Assembly: GCA_027625915.1 (NCBI GenBank)
Contig: JANTQA010000023.1
Span: forward strand, 20,150,001 to 20,214,000
DNA: 64,000 nt
Direction of reading: 5' to 3'
From: Anaeramoeba flamelloides
Taxonomy: Eukaryota; Metamonada; Anaeramoebidae
How positions within the stretch are numbered: position 1 is the first letter of the stretch; every line of letters starts with the position of its first letter. The translations under genes and the position numbers were made by a program. The notes under the pieces were generated by a model that saw only the letters and a list, made by a program, of their open reading frames with translations, did no database searches and was not told the DNA's origin. Shown here in pieces: positions 46,643 through 58,439 of this stretch.

Positions 46643-48357
46643 ATGTTTTATGTCCCAACTGAAAAAAAAATTTCTACCTTAAAGTATCGGCCGAATATTG
46701 AAATCTTTCAAATTAAAGAAACAAAAGAAGAAATTAGTAGTGATAACGAAGATCCAAATGAGACCGATCCTATTCAAGAGTCTGTTGAATGGATGAAAAA
46801 TCTTTTACAAGACGAGACACTAACAACTGAAGAAGCATTTTCCAACGATTGTGTTCAATTGTTAAATGTTCTTAACATCGTTAGGCCATCTCGAATCAAT
46901 CAAATAATGAAGACTTCCTTCCCTTCAAAGCAGAGAGCGCAGAACATTCGTGAATATTTAGGCTCCTTAAGGAGGGCAAAATATTCAAAACTAAAGGACA
47001 TTTCAACCGAGCAGTTCTTGTTAGGCGATCAAGAGGCACTTGAGCAAATTTCTTTAAGTGTGCTCTTTTTGAAAAGGGTTTACGAAAAGCAAGGAATTAT
47101 TCGAAACCAAACCAAACAAAATCGAATCTTTTATATTATCTCAAAGAGAAGTCGATCAAAAAAACAAAACAACGAATCTGGAATTACTGTTTCTGGATTA
47201 AATCCATTTTTAAATACTCAAGAATCTTTGGACTCTGTTTCTAAATCCACTAAGGTTGAATGCAAAAATCCTTTTTATCTCAATTATGAAGAATTTTTTC
47301 TTTTTATTCAACAAAGATCGCGAGATTTAAATGATCCTTTAACAGAAAACGAAAATGAAAATGAAAACGAAAATGAAAATGAAGAAAGTGTTGATGATTT
47401 AGACCAAGATGAAAACGAAGAAGAATTCGAAATAGAATTAGAAAAGGAATTAGAAAGGGAATTAGAAAAAGAATTTGGAAAAGAATTTGAAGAAGAACTA
47501 GAAAAAGAATTAAAAAAAGAATTGGAAAATGAAAACGAAAGTGAAAATGAAAAAAGTGTTGATGAATTTGATGATTTAGATGAAGATGAAAACGAAGAAG
47601 AATTAGAAATAGAATTAGAAAAGGAATTAGAAAGGGAATTAGAAAAAGAATTTGGAAAAGAATTTGAAGAAGAATTAGAAAAAGAATTAAAAAAAGAATT
47701 GGAAAACGAAAATGAAAGTGAAAATGAAAAAAGTGTTGATGGATTTGATGATTTGGATGAAGACGAAAACGAAGAAGTAATAGAAAAAGAATTAGAAAAA
47801 GAACATGAAGATGAAAATGAAAAAAGTGATGATGAATTTGATGATTTAGATGATTTGGAGGATATAGAAGACAATTGGGAACAAATGAATACGAACAATA
47901 CAAAAGAACAAGAACAAGACCAAGAACAAGAACAAGAACAAGAACAAGAAAAAGAACAAGAGAAAGAGGAAGAGGATAAAAAAGAACAAGTATCAAAGCG
48001 AAAGAAGAATAAAAGAAAAAAAAAAAAAAGAAGAAAGAATAGAAAAAACTCTTCGACAAAAGAAAAGGAAACAAAAAACAATAAAAAAAAGAGGAAAAAA
48101 AAAGGCAAATCTCACAAAAAAACAAGTCAACAAGAAGAAAATTGGCAAAGAATGTCTTTTAGTCAAGGATCGGTTTCAGAATTTGCTATTGAGGATGAAA
48201 AAACTTCTGATTTGGAATATGAAGAAGCTGATCTTAATTTTTCTTCGGATCCTTCGTCTGATTTTGCTGAGGAATATAAAAAAAGAAAAGAGGAAATTAA
48301 AAAAAATAAAAACCAGAAAGAAAAAAACAACACTAAAAACAAAAACGAAAACGAAAG

Positions 48358-48394
<37 letters not shown>

Positions 48395-49900
48395 AATAAC
48401 GAAAGCAAAAAGAAAAAAGAAAATGATAACGAATTAGAAAAAAGATTAGAAAAAGAAAAAGAAAATGAAAATGAACAAAAAAAAATAGCAACTATAGTTA
48501 GTTCAACCTTTTCGTTTTCTTCTTCGTCGTCTGAAGAGAACTCGACAAATAAACTGGATGAATATGGGCCAATTTCAATGAATGAATCTGAAAACTCAAA
48601 ATCCAATAATTCAAATTTCACAAATGAAAGTAAAAATAAAATAAAAAATAAAAATAAAAATGGAAACAAAAAAACAAATAAAAAAATCTCGGATTCCTCT
48701 TCAGAAGAAATAAAGAAAGAAAAGCACAAGAAAGAATTCGTATTAATGCCAATTAATTTATTAGCGAAGAATGACTATTTGAGTAATTCGATTGGAATGA
48801 TTTCAAAATTAAAAGCAAATGAAACAAAAACAAAAACAAAAAAAAAAAAACAAAGCCAACAACAAAACAAAAAAAAATTCAAATTGCACTCAATAATCTA
48901 TTTGATAATTAACACCTTTGATCACTGGAACAGCAATTCTAAAAGAAAAACAACGAATTTTTTAAGAAAAAAAGGATTTTCAAAATTGCAATTACTAATA
49001 AAGCAAACGCTCCAAGATACTGAAGATCTTGTAAGATATGGTATCCCAAAATTCGAGATTGAGATTGATCGTATTAATTCCAAGTTTTATAAAAAGGGGC
49101 GAATTGAGTTGAATAATCAAAACTTAATCTTAAAATTAAATCAAAGTAGCAATAAAAGCAATAAAAGCAAAAATGCTTATTTGTTAAAGGAGCCATTATC
49201 TGAATTAACAGGTAGCAAAAAATTTGAATTGGGGTTCAATGCCGACAAGCTGAATATAATTTCATTACAATTGAAAAACAGAAATGCTCATTATAAAATC
49301 AAATTCCAATCAATGAAGGAGAGCATTAGAGCTGTAACGACAATGATTTATTTTATAAACGCAATGGACGAAACAACGAGGCACACCATTAATTTGCTGC
49401 CCATCGGGTTTAACCCAAGAAAGGTTGTCGCAAATAACGAAAAGGTTTTTAAAAATCTGTCCAAAAGGATCATGCCACCGCCAATGGTTCCCTCAAAGAA
49501 ATTTTTGAAGTTATTTTCTTCAACGGATTTAGTTGATTTAAAGTTAGGGGTGAAAAGGATAATGGAGCAATACGACAAACAAAAGGGTGCCAACTTCTTT
49601 GTCTGTATCGTGAATTCCAAAGAATATCCTCTTTCGCCCGGCTACATCAAAATTAGGAAAAAGCAATTTAAAATCGGTGTCAAAAAAAAAACCTTATTTA
49701 GAATTCCCTGGAAAAGCTCGCCCGTAGTTTTCCATAGCCCTTTAAATAACTCCCTCCTTTTATTAGAATGGACAATGGCGGCTACCTGCTCAGCCGATAA
49801 GGAGCCCTCCGTTGCCATTTTATGTGAAAAGCCTTCACACAGAAGTTTGATTAGTAAAACCCTAAACCATTTCCATAGAAATTATTATAAAGAAAAATAA
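46643..49900 (+). CDS. Calponin-homology protein with repetitive middle and PH-like C-terminus
   Basis: Intronless, 1085 residues. Residues about 45-155 fit a calponin-homology (CH) domain: SVEWMKNLL, then NDCVQLLNVLNIVRPSRI, NIREYLGSLR, FLLGDQEALEQISLSVLFL. CH domains bind actin or signalling partners. Residues about 230-720 are Glu/Asn/Lys/Asp repeats, including a 59-residue unit present twice (47429-47782), and a polybasic stretch near 455-495. From about 745 the protein is ordered again: FEIEIDRINSKFYKKGRIEL to AVTTMIYFINAMD resembles a PH-type fold, and NFFVCIVNSKEYPLSPGYIK to LLEWTMAATC may be a second. These PH-like calls are inference from strand and final-helix pattern. Codon use and low complexity resemble the charged tail of the WD40-BAR gene. 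A cytoskeletal adaptor role is plausible, not shown. Confidence 0.8.
47429..47782 (+). repeat. Tandem 177-bp coding repeat, two units
   Basis: Units 47429-47605 and 47606-47782 encode two near-identical 59-residue blocks beginning EIELEKELERELEKEFGKEF. Differences are few and mostly silent (GAT/GAC, AAT/AAC), so the duplication is fairly recent. The period is a multiple of three and keeps the frame. Confidence 0.9.
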
Positions 49901-52856
49901 TTTTTTTTATATATATATATTTTTTCTATTTATTTATTACAGTTATAGAAATAAAGTGTAAACTCTTTTTGATTAATAAAGATTGCTGTCTTTGATCTCT
50001 CAAAAATAAATCATTTTTTTGTTTTCGTTATTTAACTCAAAGCATCCTCTTTTTGAAATTAGCTTTTTATATGTTTATTAATTTATTTATTAAATTAATG
50101 GTTATTGTGAAAATATAATACAATTTTATAACCTTCAATATAGAGATATTTTATTGAAATTTTAGTATGCAGATCTTGTTAAGTTGGCAAGAATGCATTT
50201 ATCAAAAAAATCAGGGAAAATTGTTTTTTAAAATACCTTTATATTGATTCCATTTCCTTTTGAAAATATTTAAAAATCTAGAATGTTATTTGTCATTTCA
50301 TTAGTCTTAATGTGAATATAGTTTTTCTGTTTTTATATATTAATTTAATAGAAGGAATGAAAGTTTCAGATCTAAGTTTTCATTGTGATTTTTTGGAATA
50401 GGCGTAACAATTTGTGGATAATTATTTTTTATTTTTGATCATTAAAATTGTTTACCTAAGTAATTTTCTATTGATTAAATTATTAAAAGAGAATGGGAAA
50501 ACTTAGAGCTTTATTGTATTGTTCAATAAATTGTTTATATTCCTGTCATATTATCTAGTTTATATTAAAGTTCAATAAATATCATTTTTTACGAAAAAAG
50601 TTCTGAGATTTATTTTGACTTTTAATTTTGATGTTTATTTTTTGAAATAAACACAAAATATACAGACTTAGTCAGTATGAAAGTCACTCTTACTTTTAAA
50701 TATCCCATTTACAAATAGAATCATTGGAATTGATTTTGACCCCTACGACCCAAAAAAACACTAAAAATGCAAAAATGATCAAATATCTTCCATTAAAAAA
50801 ATTAATAAAACTAAATAAAAAAAGAACAATAAATAAAGTTTCCATTTAACTTTTTCTGTAAAACATTTTTTGCCAAAATGATTGAATTCAAACTTTAAAT
50901 TATATATATATATATATAATACCTTATTTTAACCCATTTACGTAAAAAAATTCGAAATTATGGGGATTTTATTAATATAAAAGGGACTAATTTGTTCTTC
51001 AAAAGTTTTTTTTATTTTTAAATGGTAAAAATAAAAAAAAAAGTCCTATAAAAAAGATAAACTCTCTGTAAAAATATTCTGATTTAATATATTAACTTAA
51101 TCGTTGATTTCAAATTTTTCTCAACCCAATTTTTCAAAAAAAAATAAAAAAGTGCACCGTAATTTCAATAATATTTTAGATATTCAAAAGTTGAGAGTGT
51201 TTTTATTCTAAAAAATTTTATACTATTGGTTAATTGAATTAAGTTATAAACTTAATTTCGAAAATTTTTAATCAGAAAAAAATAGTACTTTTTTATATTA
51301 CGGACATATTATAAGAGATGTGATAAAAATACAAAAAAAGTAAGTTAAAAAACAAAAAAAAGGGTTTTTGAAAGGAATTTAGTAAAAAAACAATTAAAAA
51401 TAATTCAACAACCTATTTTTATCAAAAACACTCAAAAAAAGACATGATCTTTTTATTTAAAATTTTTTCATTTAATTATTTCTATGAAATTATGAATGCT
51501 TTGTTGAGAGGTAATTGTTTAGTAGCAGTCATTTTTTTTCTTTTTGAACAAATATTTTTTGACGGAAAAATTATTAAATTTCAATTTTGGTCAAATTCTC
51601 ATTTTTTTCAAAATAGTCAATTCCATTGAAATATATTGACTGTAGGTATTTAAAACATCCTTTACGGGTAGGTTAAGGTATGTTAGAGTAGATTAGAGTA
51701 TGCCAAAGTATGTCTGGGTGGTTTGGAAGGTATACTAGAAAATTTTGGCAAGGATTTTGAGAAAAAAAAATAATTAAGAGACCACTTAGACTTTTGTAAC
51801 TCGTAATAAGGGGTAACATTTTCCACTTAACTTTTTGTGTTAAAATTGATTTTCGAACAAATTTTTAAAAAGATTTAGTATTGATGATTTCGAGATTTTT
51901 AATATTCTACAATTTAAGTTATAAAATACTACCAATCACAAAATAATCTTTTCAATTTTTCCACCCACAATAATAAAAAATCATTAAAAACCATCATACC
52001 AATAATAATCAAGAAACTCTTCAAAAATATGAAAAAATTCAATTTGACCAAATTTGAAATTTAATAATCTACCCTTTTTTCACCTTTCCAGTTTTTTGTT
52101 TTTGTCTTTTCTTTTTGTTTTCAAGTTACCCATTCCTACTAGTTTCTATCCTTCCAGTATTCGTAAGTAACGACTTGATTTTTCTCCTTAGTATTCTATT
52201 TCCCATTAAATAGGAAATTCAACTAGGGAAAAAAATAGAAAAAAATAATTTTTTAAATTTGTATATATGCAAGTTTTTAAATTGATAGTATTATGAATTT
52301 TAATAAAGTTTTAGAATTTTGGTTTATTTAATAAGAATTTTTTGTTTAATTTAATTTCTCCCTCAAAAATTTCTTTGTATATTCTAAAATTAAATGTAAA
52401 TATCAATAAAATAAAGTATAAATATCATAATTATAAACAAAATTTCAGTTGATTTTTTTTAGGTTTTCATTTAAAAATAGAGTTTGTCACAAAGTTAGTT
52501 GAAATTTGTTAGGAAATATTGAAAAGTAAAAGTGAAATAAAAACATACCAAAATATTTTTTTCCAAGTTGAGAGGCAATTACTAGTAATATAATATTTAC
52601 TTGTTCATAATTTGATTTTTTTAAAATATCCTAAATCAGAAAAAAATAATTGTTTAATAATACTTATACTTATTTTTTTTATATGGTGTTATCTTCTAAT
52701 TGATAAAATTTTTTATCATCATTAGAAAAAAAAAAATAAAGATCTTCAAAAAATCATTTTGGAAATGACTTTTTTGGATATTTAATTAAGTTTCGTATTG
52801 TACTCGGAGATAAAATTTTAAATTATGAAATTTGATTTTGATATATATATACAAAT
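49901..52856. other. Intergenic
   Basis: No gene supported. It contains AT dinucleotide tracts at about 49910-49920 and 50902-50918, a partial family F-like phrase (ATCAGGGAAAATTG, CTTTATATTGATTCCATTTCC) near 50210-50255, and the 10-bp repeat at 51667-51738. Confidence 0.4.
51667..51738 (+). repeat. Degenerate 10-bp tandem repeat
   Basis: About seven units of a G-rich decamer: GGTAGGTTAA, GGTATGTTAG, AGTAGATTAG, AGTATGCCAA, AGTATGTCTG, GGTGGTTTGG, AAGGTATACT. Each unit begins with a GTA-like core. Its base composition is unlike the flanks. Confidence 0.7.
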
Positions 52857-53233
52857 ATGATTTCTGAATTTTTCATATTTTTATAATAAAATTGTGATTG
52901 TTTCATTAACAAGTGATACTTTTCTGGTATGCCATTCCAAAGGCCAGGAAACTTACCAGTATATTTGATGTATTAAAGTATCATTCTATTCCCTTTAAAA
53001 AAGAAAGGAAGTGATTTGGGATCGAAACATCTAGAGAAAATCGGCAATACTATTTTCAAATCCAAACACACACCAACATCCCCAATAGTTTATTAAATTG
53101 AATTAGTTGTCATTTAAAAAATTAAATACGATGGCAAGTTTCCTGGCCTTTGGAATGGCATACCAGAAAAGTATCACTTGTTAATGAAACAATCACAATT
53201 TTATTATAAAAATATGAAAAATTCAGAAATCAT
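52857..53233. repeat. Perfect 98-bp inverted repeat (foldback)
   Basis: The arms 52857-52954 and 53136-53233 are exact reverse complements over all 98 bases I compared (outer ATGATTTCTGAATTTTTCAT, inner CCATTCCAAAGGCCAGGAAA then CTT). The 181-bp spacer is unrelated. No target-site duplication is evident. It could be a young foldback element; its transcript would form a long perfect hairpin. It ends about 380 bp upstream of the membrane-protein gene. Confidence 0.95.
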
Positions 53234-53616
53234 TTTTGAAAATGTAAAGTAGGAGATATAAAAACAAACCAAATAAATAGGAAAAATGAACTTTTAATTG
53301 TACAAATAATCATTACTTTACTAATATTAAAAAAAACTTTGGAAGAGAACAAATTTGTTAATGAAGAAAAATATGATTATTATTGAAATTTGACTCTTCC
53401 TTTTTAACTTTTTGAATACAAGCTAATTTCAAAAATTCGAAAAAAAAAATCAAAAAAAGGAATTTTGGTTAAACTTTAATGGCTTAACCAAGCAAAGTAA
53501 CTCTTTTAATAACCATTTTTCTGTCCATACGTCACAAATTCGAACTTAATTCTAACTAATGGTTTTCATTTTTTCTACCATTTTACTTGAAATAATTTTT
53601 ATCTTCTTTTGTTGTT
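53234..53616. other. Upstream region of membrane-protein gene
   Basis: No feature recognised between the foldback and the ATG; presumed promoter and 5' UTR. Confidence 0.4.
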
Positions 53617-54450
53617 ATGGATCAAAATCAGGAAACCGAAATTATAGATAGCTCAACAAATAAAAACAAATGCTTTTATTTTCTCGTTATTCAATTAATT
53701 CTGACGATTATTTGTGTTCTTAAATTCTTCAATTTAGCAAAGAAATTAGAATCGTTAAGCCAAGAATTTTCTCGTTTAGGAGAAAACTCCGATCATTTGC
53801 TTTCCGAGCTTTCTCCAAAGTTTGTGGAATTCGCACGCTCGAAGCTTGGTGTTACCGAACAAATCAAATTACAAACGATCCCCACTGCGTCAAAGCTTAA
53901 TTTTGAATCAACGAAGGCACTCTTCTATGGAAGTAACATTTCAACGATCATTTTAAATTTTGTGATCTATTTCTATTTTAGCTATGTAGAAAAAGATCCA
54001 ATGCTCTCAATCTTTGTTGTTGTGTTCTTAGTCAATGCTGTCGCCACCGCTTTTTGCTTTTGCTTTGTTGATTTAAAATTTACAACCCTCTATATCCTCA
54101 CCGATGAAAACGTTTATTTGTTTGGTAATTATCGTCAAGAATTGAAAATCAAAATTCCTTTTGAATACCGAAAATGGAAACTTGACGAGTTGTCGGACAT
54201 TAAAAGGATTAATCGTGCAAATAATACAGGTGATTTAATTTTCGCAACAGAAATACCCAACACAGTACAAAGAAATTTCCCGCAACCAATTGGGTTCAAA
54301 AGCCTGGAAAATATACAAGAAATCGAAGATCTTCTTCAAAAGCAAATTGACTTATTCCTAATTAACAAATCTTCTTTAAACAAAACTGAAAGAGAAAAAA
54401 GCGAAAAGGAAAATTATGAAGATTTGTTACAAGAAAAAGAAGAAAATTAA
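53617..54450 (+). CDS. Three-pass membrane protein with bacterial-PH-like domain
   Basis: Intronless, 277 residues. Hydrophobic segments lie at about 19-39 (FYFLVIQLILTIICVLKFF), 108-126 (ISTIILNFVIYFYFSY) and 129-152 (MLSIFVVVFLVNAVATAFCF). Between the first two is a helical stretch of about 65 residues. After the third comes a region of about 90 residues that fits the membrane-associated PH fold known from bPH_2/DUF304 proteins: YILTDENVYLFGNYRQELKI, then IPFEYRKWKLDELSDIKRI, NNTGDLIFATEIPN, IGFKSLENIQEIEDLLQKQI. In such proteins the pattern YxLTxxxV, basic-aliphatic strands, a GxGxIxF-like strand and a final helix is typical. The C-terminus is charged. A membrane-tethered lipid or protein sensor is possible; the function is unknown. 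The first residues lack a cleavable signal. Confidence 0.8.
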   Translation: MDQNQETEIIDSSTNKNKCFYFLVIQLILTIICVLKFFNLAKKLESLSQEFSRLGENSDHLLSELSPKFVEFARSKLGVTEQIKLQTIPTASKLNFESTKALFYGSNISTIILNFVIYFYFSYVEKDPMLSIFVVVFLVNAVATAFCFCFVDLKFTTLYILTDENVYLFGNYRQELKIKIPFEYRKWKLDELSDIKRINRANNTGDLIFATEIPNTVQRNFPQPIGFKSLENIQEIEDLLQKQIDLFLINKSSLNKTEREKSEKENYEDLLQEKEEN

Positions 54451-54680
54451 AGATTTTTTTAATATATTAATAAATCCCTAAACATACTAATTTATGGTTT
54501 TTATTTGTTTATGACTTCAGTCTATAGTAACACATATCATTTTGAGCAATAGACATCCTTTGTTAAAATATTTTTCAAGTATTTAACTTTGAAAATTAGA
54601 TTTAATTTAAAGCTAGATTAAAAAAGTGAGTCGATATTTTATATTTTTTGAGATTTGTCTGAATTATTCAATCTTTTTTA

Positions 54681-55552
54681 ACCATTGTGAAAAAAATTTG
54701 GCTCATTAAAAATAATTGGGTAAGTCAAAAATTTGTTTTCGTTTTTTAAATAGTAAATATTAGCAAAATGATTTTTGATCAAAGTAAAATTTTATGAACA
54801 AATCTTGCATTTAAGAAAAACCAAAATCATTACCAATTATAATTTTCAGAAAGGAAATATTAAATTGTTGCATTTTGAAACTTTAAAATTGGTTTGGAAC
54901 TCTAAAACAAGAAAATTTTACTTTTAATTGTAAACTTTACTAAAAATAAGAGAACTGATTATCAGGAAATATTAAAATCTATTAATTCAATAAGATATTT
55001 ATCATTGCTAATTAACACAAAGATATCAAAGTCAATCTTAAATATCATTTTTAAACCAAATTGAATCATAAAATCTTCAAAAAAAGCTGTTTTTTGAGAA
55101 GAGATTGTTTTCCAAAAATGTTTTACAATCAAAACTTCAGAATAACAAAATATCAAGATTTCAGAAACCATTTAAATTCTAAACATCCACATAGACAAAC
55201 TTTAATTTAAAACAATTATTCATTTTTGGTCTTCTCAAAAAATGACTAACTTGATCTTGGAATGTAATCTAATAAAAAAAATTAAAATTTTTAGTAAAGT
55301 TTGCAATTAAAAGTAAATATTTGTTTTTCAGAGATCCAAACCAATTTTAAAGTTTCAAAATGCAACAATTTAATATTTCCTTTCTGAAAATTATAATTGG
55401 TAATGATTTTGGTTTTTCTTAAATGCAAGATTTGTTCATAAAATTTTACTTTGATCAAAAATCATTTTGCTAATATTTACTATTTAAATAACGAAAACAA
55501 ATTTTTGACTTACCCAATTTTTTTTAATGAACCAAATTTTTTTCACAATGGT
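54681..55552. mobile_element. Long-inverted-repeat element, ~266-bp arms
   Basis: The arms are 54681-54947 and 55287-55552. They begin ACCATTGTGAAAAAAATTTG and include GCAAAATGATTTTTGATCAA and AAACCAAAATCATTACCAAT; they differ by only a few bases and short gaps. The 340-bp centre has a small minus-strand frame (MVSEILIFCYSEVLIVKHFW) with no family signature. Arms this long are seen in foldback and Mutator-like elements; the family cannot be set from the sequence alone. It lies 230 bp after the membrane-protein gene. Confidence 0.85.
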
Positions 55553-56720
55553 AAGATTTTCTATTTTAATACTGTTCATAATTTTTTTAAAAAAAGTGTT
55601 TTTTTTTTTTCAACTTGAAATTCTTTGTATTTAAGGGTTTTAAACTTCATTTTTTTTTTAGAAAACTTTAAAACAGTTTAAATTCAGAAAAATTCATTGC
55701 TTTTTATAATGGCTATGAAATAAAAATACAGTTTATAATAAATAAAATTATTAAAGTTATTTGGAATTTTTAATGGTTTTTTTTTATTTATTTTTATGAA
55801 AAAAAGTTAATTTGAAAAAAAAATGTTTGGAACTCCAAATTAATATTAAGAAAAGTGAGCCTTGCATTTTTTCTTTTAAAATTCATATATTTACAAGTAT
55901 AAAAATTTTGTTGCCAGCAATTTTAATTTCCTAAAGAAATTCAGAATTTTGCACAAAAGGTTCCAATGAAAGTGGTCCAAAAATTTTTTTAACATTTTTC
56001 TTTTTTGGAACTTTATATTTTGTTAAGGCTTTTCTTTTATGACTGCAGGCCTTATATAAAGTTTATAATTCCGTGTGTCTCTCACAAATCTGAGTTTGGT
56101 TGAAACAAATAAAGTGAATTTATTATTTTTTGCTGGGATACTTTGAGTGAAATGGAGTTTATATATATATATATATATTCGTCTAACAACAAAAAATAAT
56201 TCTGTAAAATAAACAAGTGTTCGAAAAGACCAAAATAAAATAAAAAATCTGAAGGTGATGTATGTTGATATATTAATATAAGTCAGATTTCATAAAAGAG
56301 GAGTAAACTTATTTGTTATTATTTTTTTTCTGTTTTCATTTTTCTGACAAAAAATCAAATAATAAAACAATATTTTTATTTTTTAATCTATATTGGTTAT
56401 TATTTATAAAACATTTAGTGAAATACATCATTATTCAAAAAAAAACAATAAAACAAAGTTTTTTCTGATTAAAAATCTGCCCCAATTTTTCAAATTTATC
56501 TTATTTGGGGAAGTTAAATATATGAAATAATTGAGTTAGAAAAACTATATGTTGACTATATTCAAAAACTTTTTTATAGGGACTTTTTCTTATCTTTTCT
56601 TTGCTTTACTATTTTTTTTAATTTTTGATGGGTGTATTTTTTTCATCCATATAAAATAATCAAAAAATAAATATATCCTTTGAAAGTTCTAAAAATTTCA
56701 TTTATTTTTCAATTATTTTA
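55553..56720. other. Intergenic, AT-rich
   Basis: No gene supported. An AT dinucleotide tract is at about 56161-56179. Confidence 0.4.
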
Positions 56721-56915
56721 GATTCCGTTTCACTTTTAAGCTACAAACTTTTAAAAAAAATTAAGGAACAATAAAAATCTCAAATTACATCAAATTACAG
56801 GAATTTTTTTTTACACAAATAATTTTGCTAGATTTTGAATTTTTTCCCTTAATTTGAGATTTTTTTGTACCTTACATTTCGTTGAAAGTTTGTGCATAAT
56901 ATTTGAAACTGACTG
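56721..56915. mobile_element. MITE, family B, copy 4
   Basis: Left end GATTCCGTTTCACTTTTAAG after TA, right end GAAACTGACTG. It shares the AAATCTCAAATTA and TTAATTTGAGATTTTTTTGT arms with other copies. This is the most diverged member. Confidence 0.7.
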
Positions 56916-57123
56916 CATTTACTTAGTTTTTACAGTTCAATAAAAGTATCTGAAACTTAAATCTACTCAGACATGATAAAATTCTCTTATCAAAAACCTA
57001 AAGTCAATTTAACCTGAATGAAAAATCATACATCATTAAAAAATACAAAAAATTCAATTTAACTAATGTTCACAATTAAAATTCAAAATGGGGAAAATTG
57101 AGCATCCCTAAATTTTTTTTTTA

Positions 57124-57318
57124 CAGTCAGTTCCACTTTTAAGACACAAACTTTCTACGAAATTTAAGGCACAATAAAAATCTCAAATTCAAGTACAAAA
57201 TTGAAATTCTAGTAAAATAAATTGTGTAAAAAATAATTGCAAAAATGTGCTTTAATTTGAGATTTTATTGTGCCTTAAATTTCATAGATAGTTTGTGCCT
57301 TAAAAGTGAAACTGACTG
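57124..57318. mobile_element. MITE, family B, copy 5
   Basis: 195 bp with intact ends CAGTCAGTTCCACTTTTAAG and CTTAAAAGTGAAACTGACTG and TA on both sides (57122-57123, 57319-57320). This is the best copy of the family in the window. Confidence 0.85.
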
Positions 57319-58439
57319 TATGTGTAGTTTTGAATTCTATTTTGATTCCAAAAATCATCCTAATTTTAGGGCTTAGTTTATGTTTAATAATGAACGTAAA
57401 AAGATATTTCAAAATATTTTAGTATGATACTGTTTACTGCCATTTTGCAAATAAAACCTATTTGATAATTTTTGTTCATTTGACAATTTTTTTCAATTTA
57501 ATATAATTTTTTCTACAATTGTAAATTGAATTTTCAAAGTAAAATAGTATAAATAGTGTTCTTAATTTAATTATTGGCTCCTTTTTAATGACCCATTAAT
57601 ATAAGTGTGGGTGAACACTGAGATCTTAGAAAAAGTCAAGATTTCAGAATTAAAAAAAAAGATAATTGGTTGAAATTTTACAAATATCAACTTTTAAATA
57701 CAAGAATTTTTATATTTTACTCTTTTGTTGTGAATGAAGGAACACCTCAAAGGTTAGTACTTTAGAAAAAAAGTTAAATATATTGAATCATGAGTATCAT
57801 TTTTTGATTTAAATTTTTAATGAGAAAAGCTGATTCAAGAAAATAATTTTCAATTGTACAGTTGAAACCTTTTTTAATATGCAAGAAGAATTTATTTTCT
57901 GTTTTGAGGAAAATTGAGTCGATTTTATCTTATTAAAGAAAAATTTACAAAAGGTATTGATTGATTCAAAAAAACAGAGTCTGATTTAAAAAGAAATAAA
58001 AGTGTTCTTGACAAACTGATTTCAGTACTTATCAGAAAATTTAATAAAGTTTCCCTTCCACATTCAAAATTATTTGCCAACTCATTTATCCTTTGAAATT
58101 AAATTGTATTTAATTATGCTTGTTCATCTCCAATTTGTTAAAGTATTTTTGAAATAAGCAAAATTCAATTTTTAAATCAAACTTTGTAGATTGTTTTTCT
58201 GAAATAACCAGAAAGTAACACACTCCCAAAATAAATCATACTTTGAGAACCAAATTAAAAAAACTATTCTAAAATTGTGAAATCATTTTTTTCTCTAACC
58301 AAATTTTACTTTAGATTATTGTAAAATTTTTTTAATTCATTCTTTCTTTTTCTTTTTTTTAACATCCTAATTTTTTTCTTCTTTTATTGCTTTCCTTAAC
58401 CGTTCTTTAATTTGCACTTAAAAATTATTGAATAGACAA
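57319..58439. other. Upstream region of calmodulin-like gene
   Basis: No further gene or repeat recognised. The last 100 bases are pyrimidine-rich, presumably the 5' UTR and promoter-proximal region. Confidence 0.4.

Noticed and set aside
47304-48125. Two long minus-strand frames of 266-273 residues
   Set aside because: They are shadows of the acidic repeat of the calponin-homology gene; their Phe/Leu/Ser/His runs mirror GAA/AAT codons of the sense strand.
53500-53560. Possible tRNA B box (GTTCGAAT on the minus strand)
   Set aside because: No A box, acceptor stem or cloverleaf can be drawn around it.
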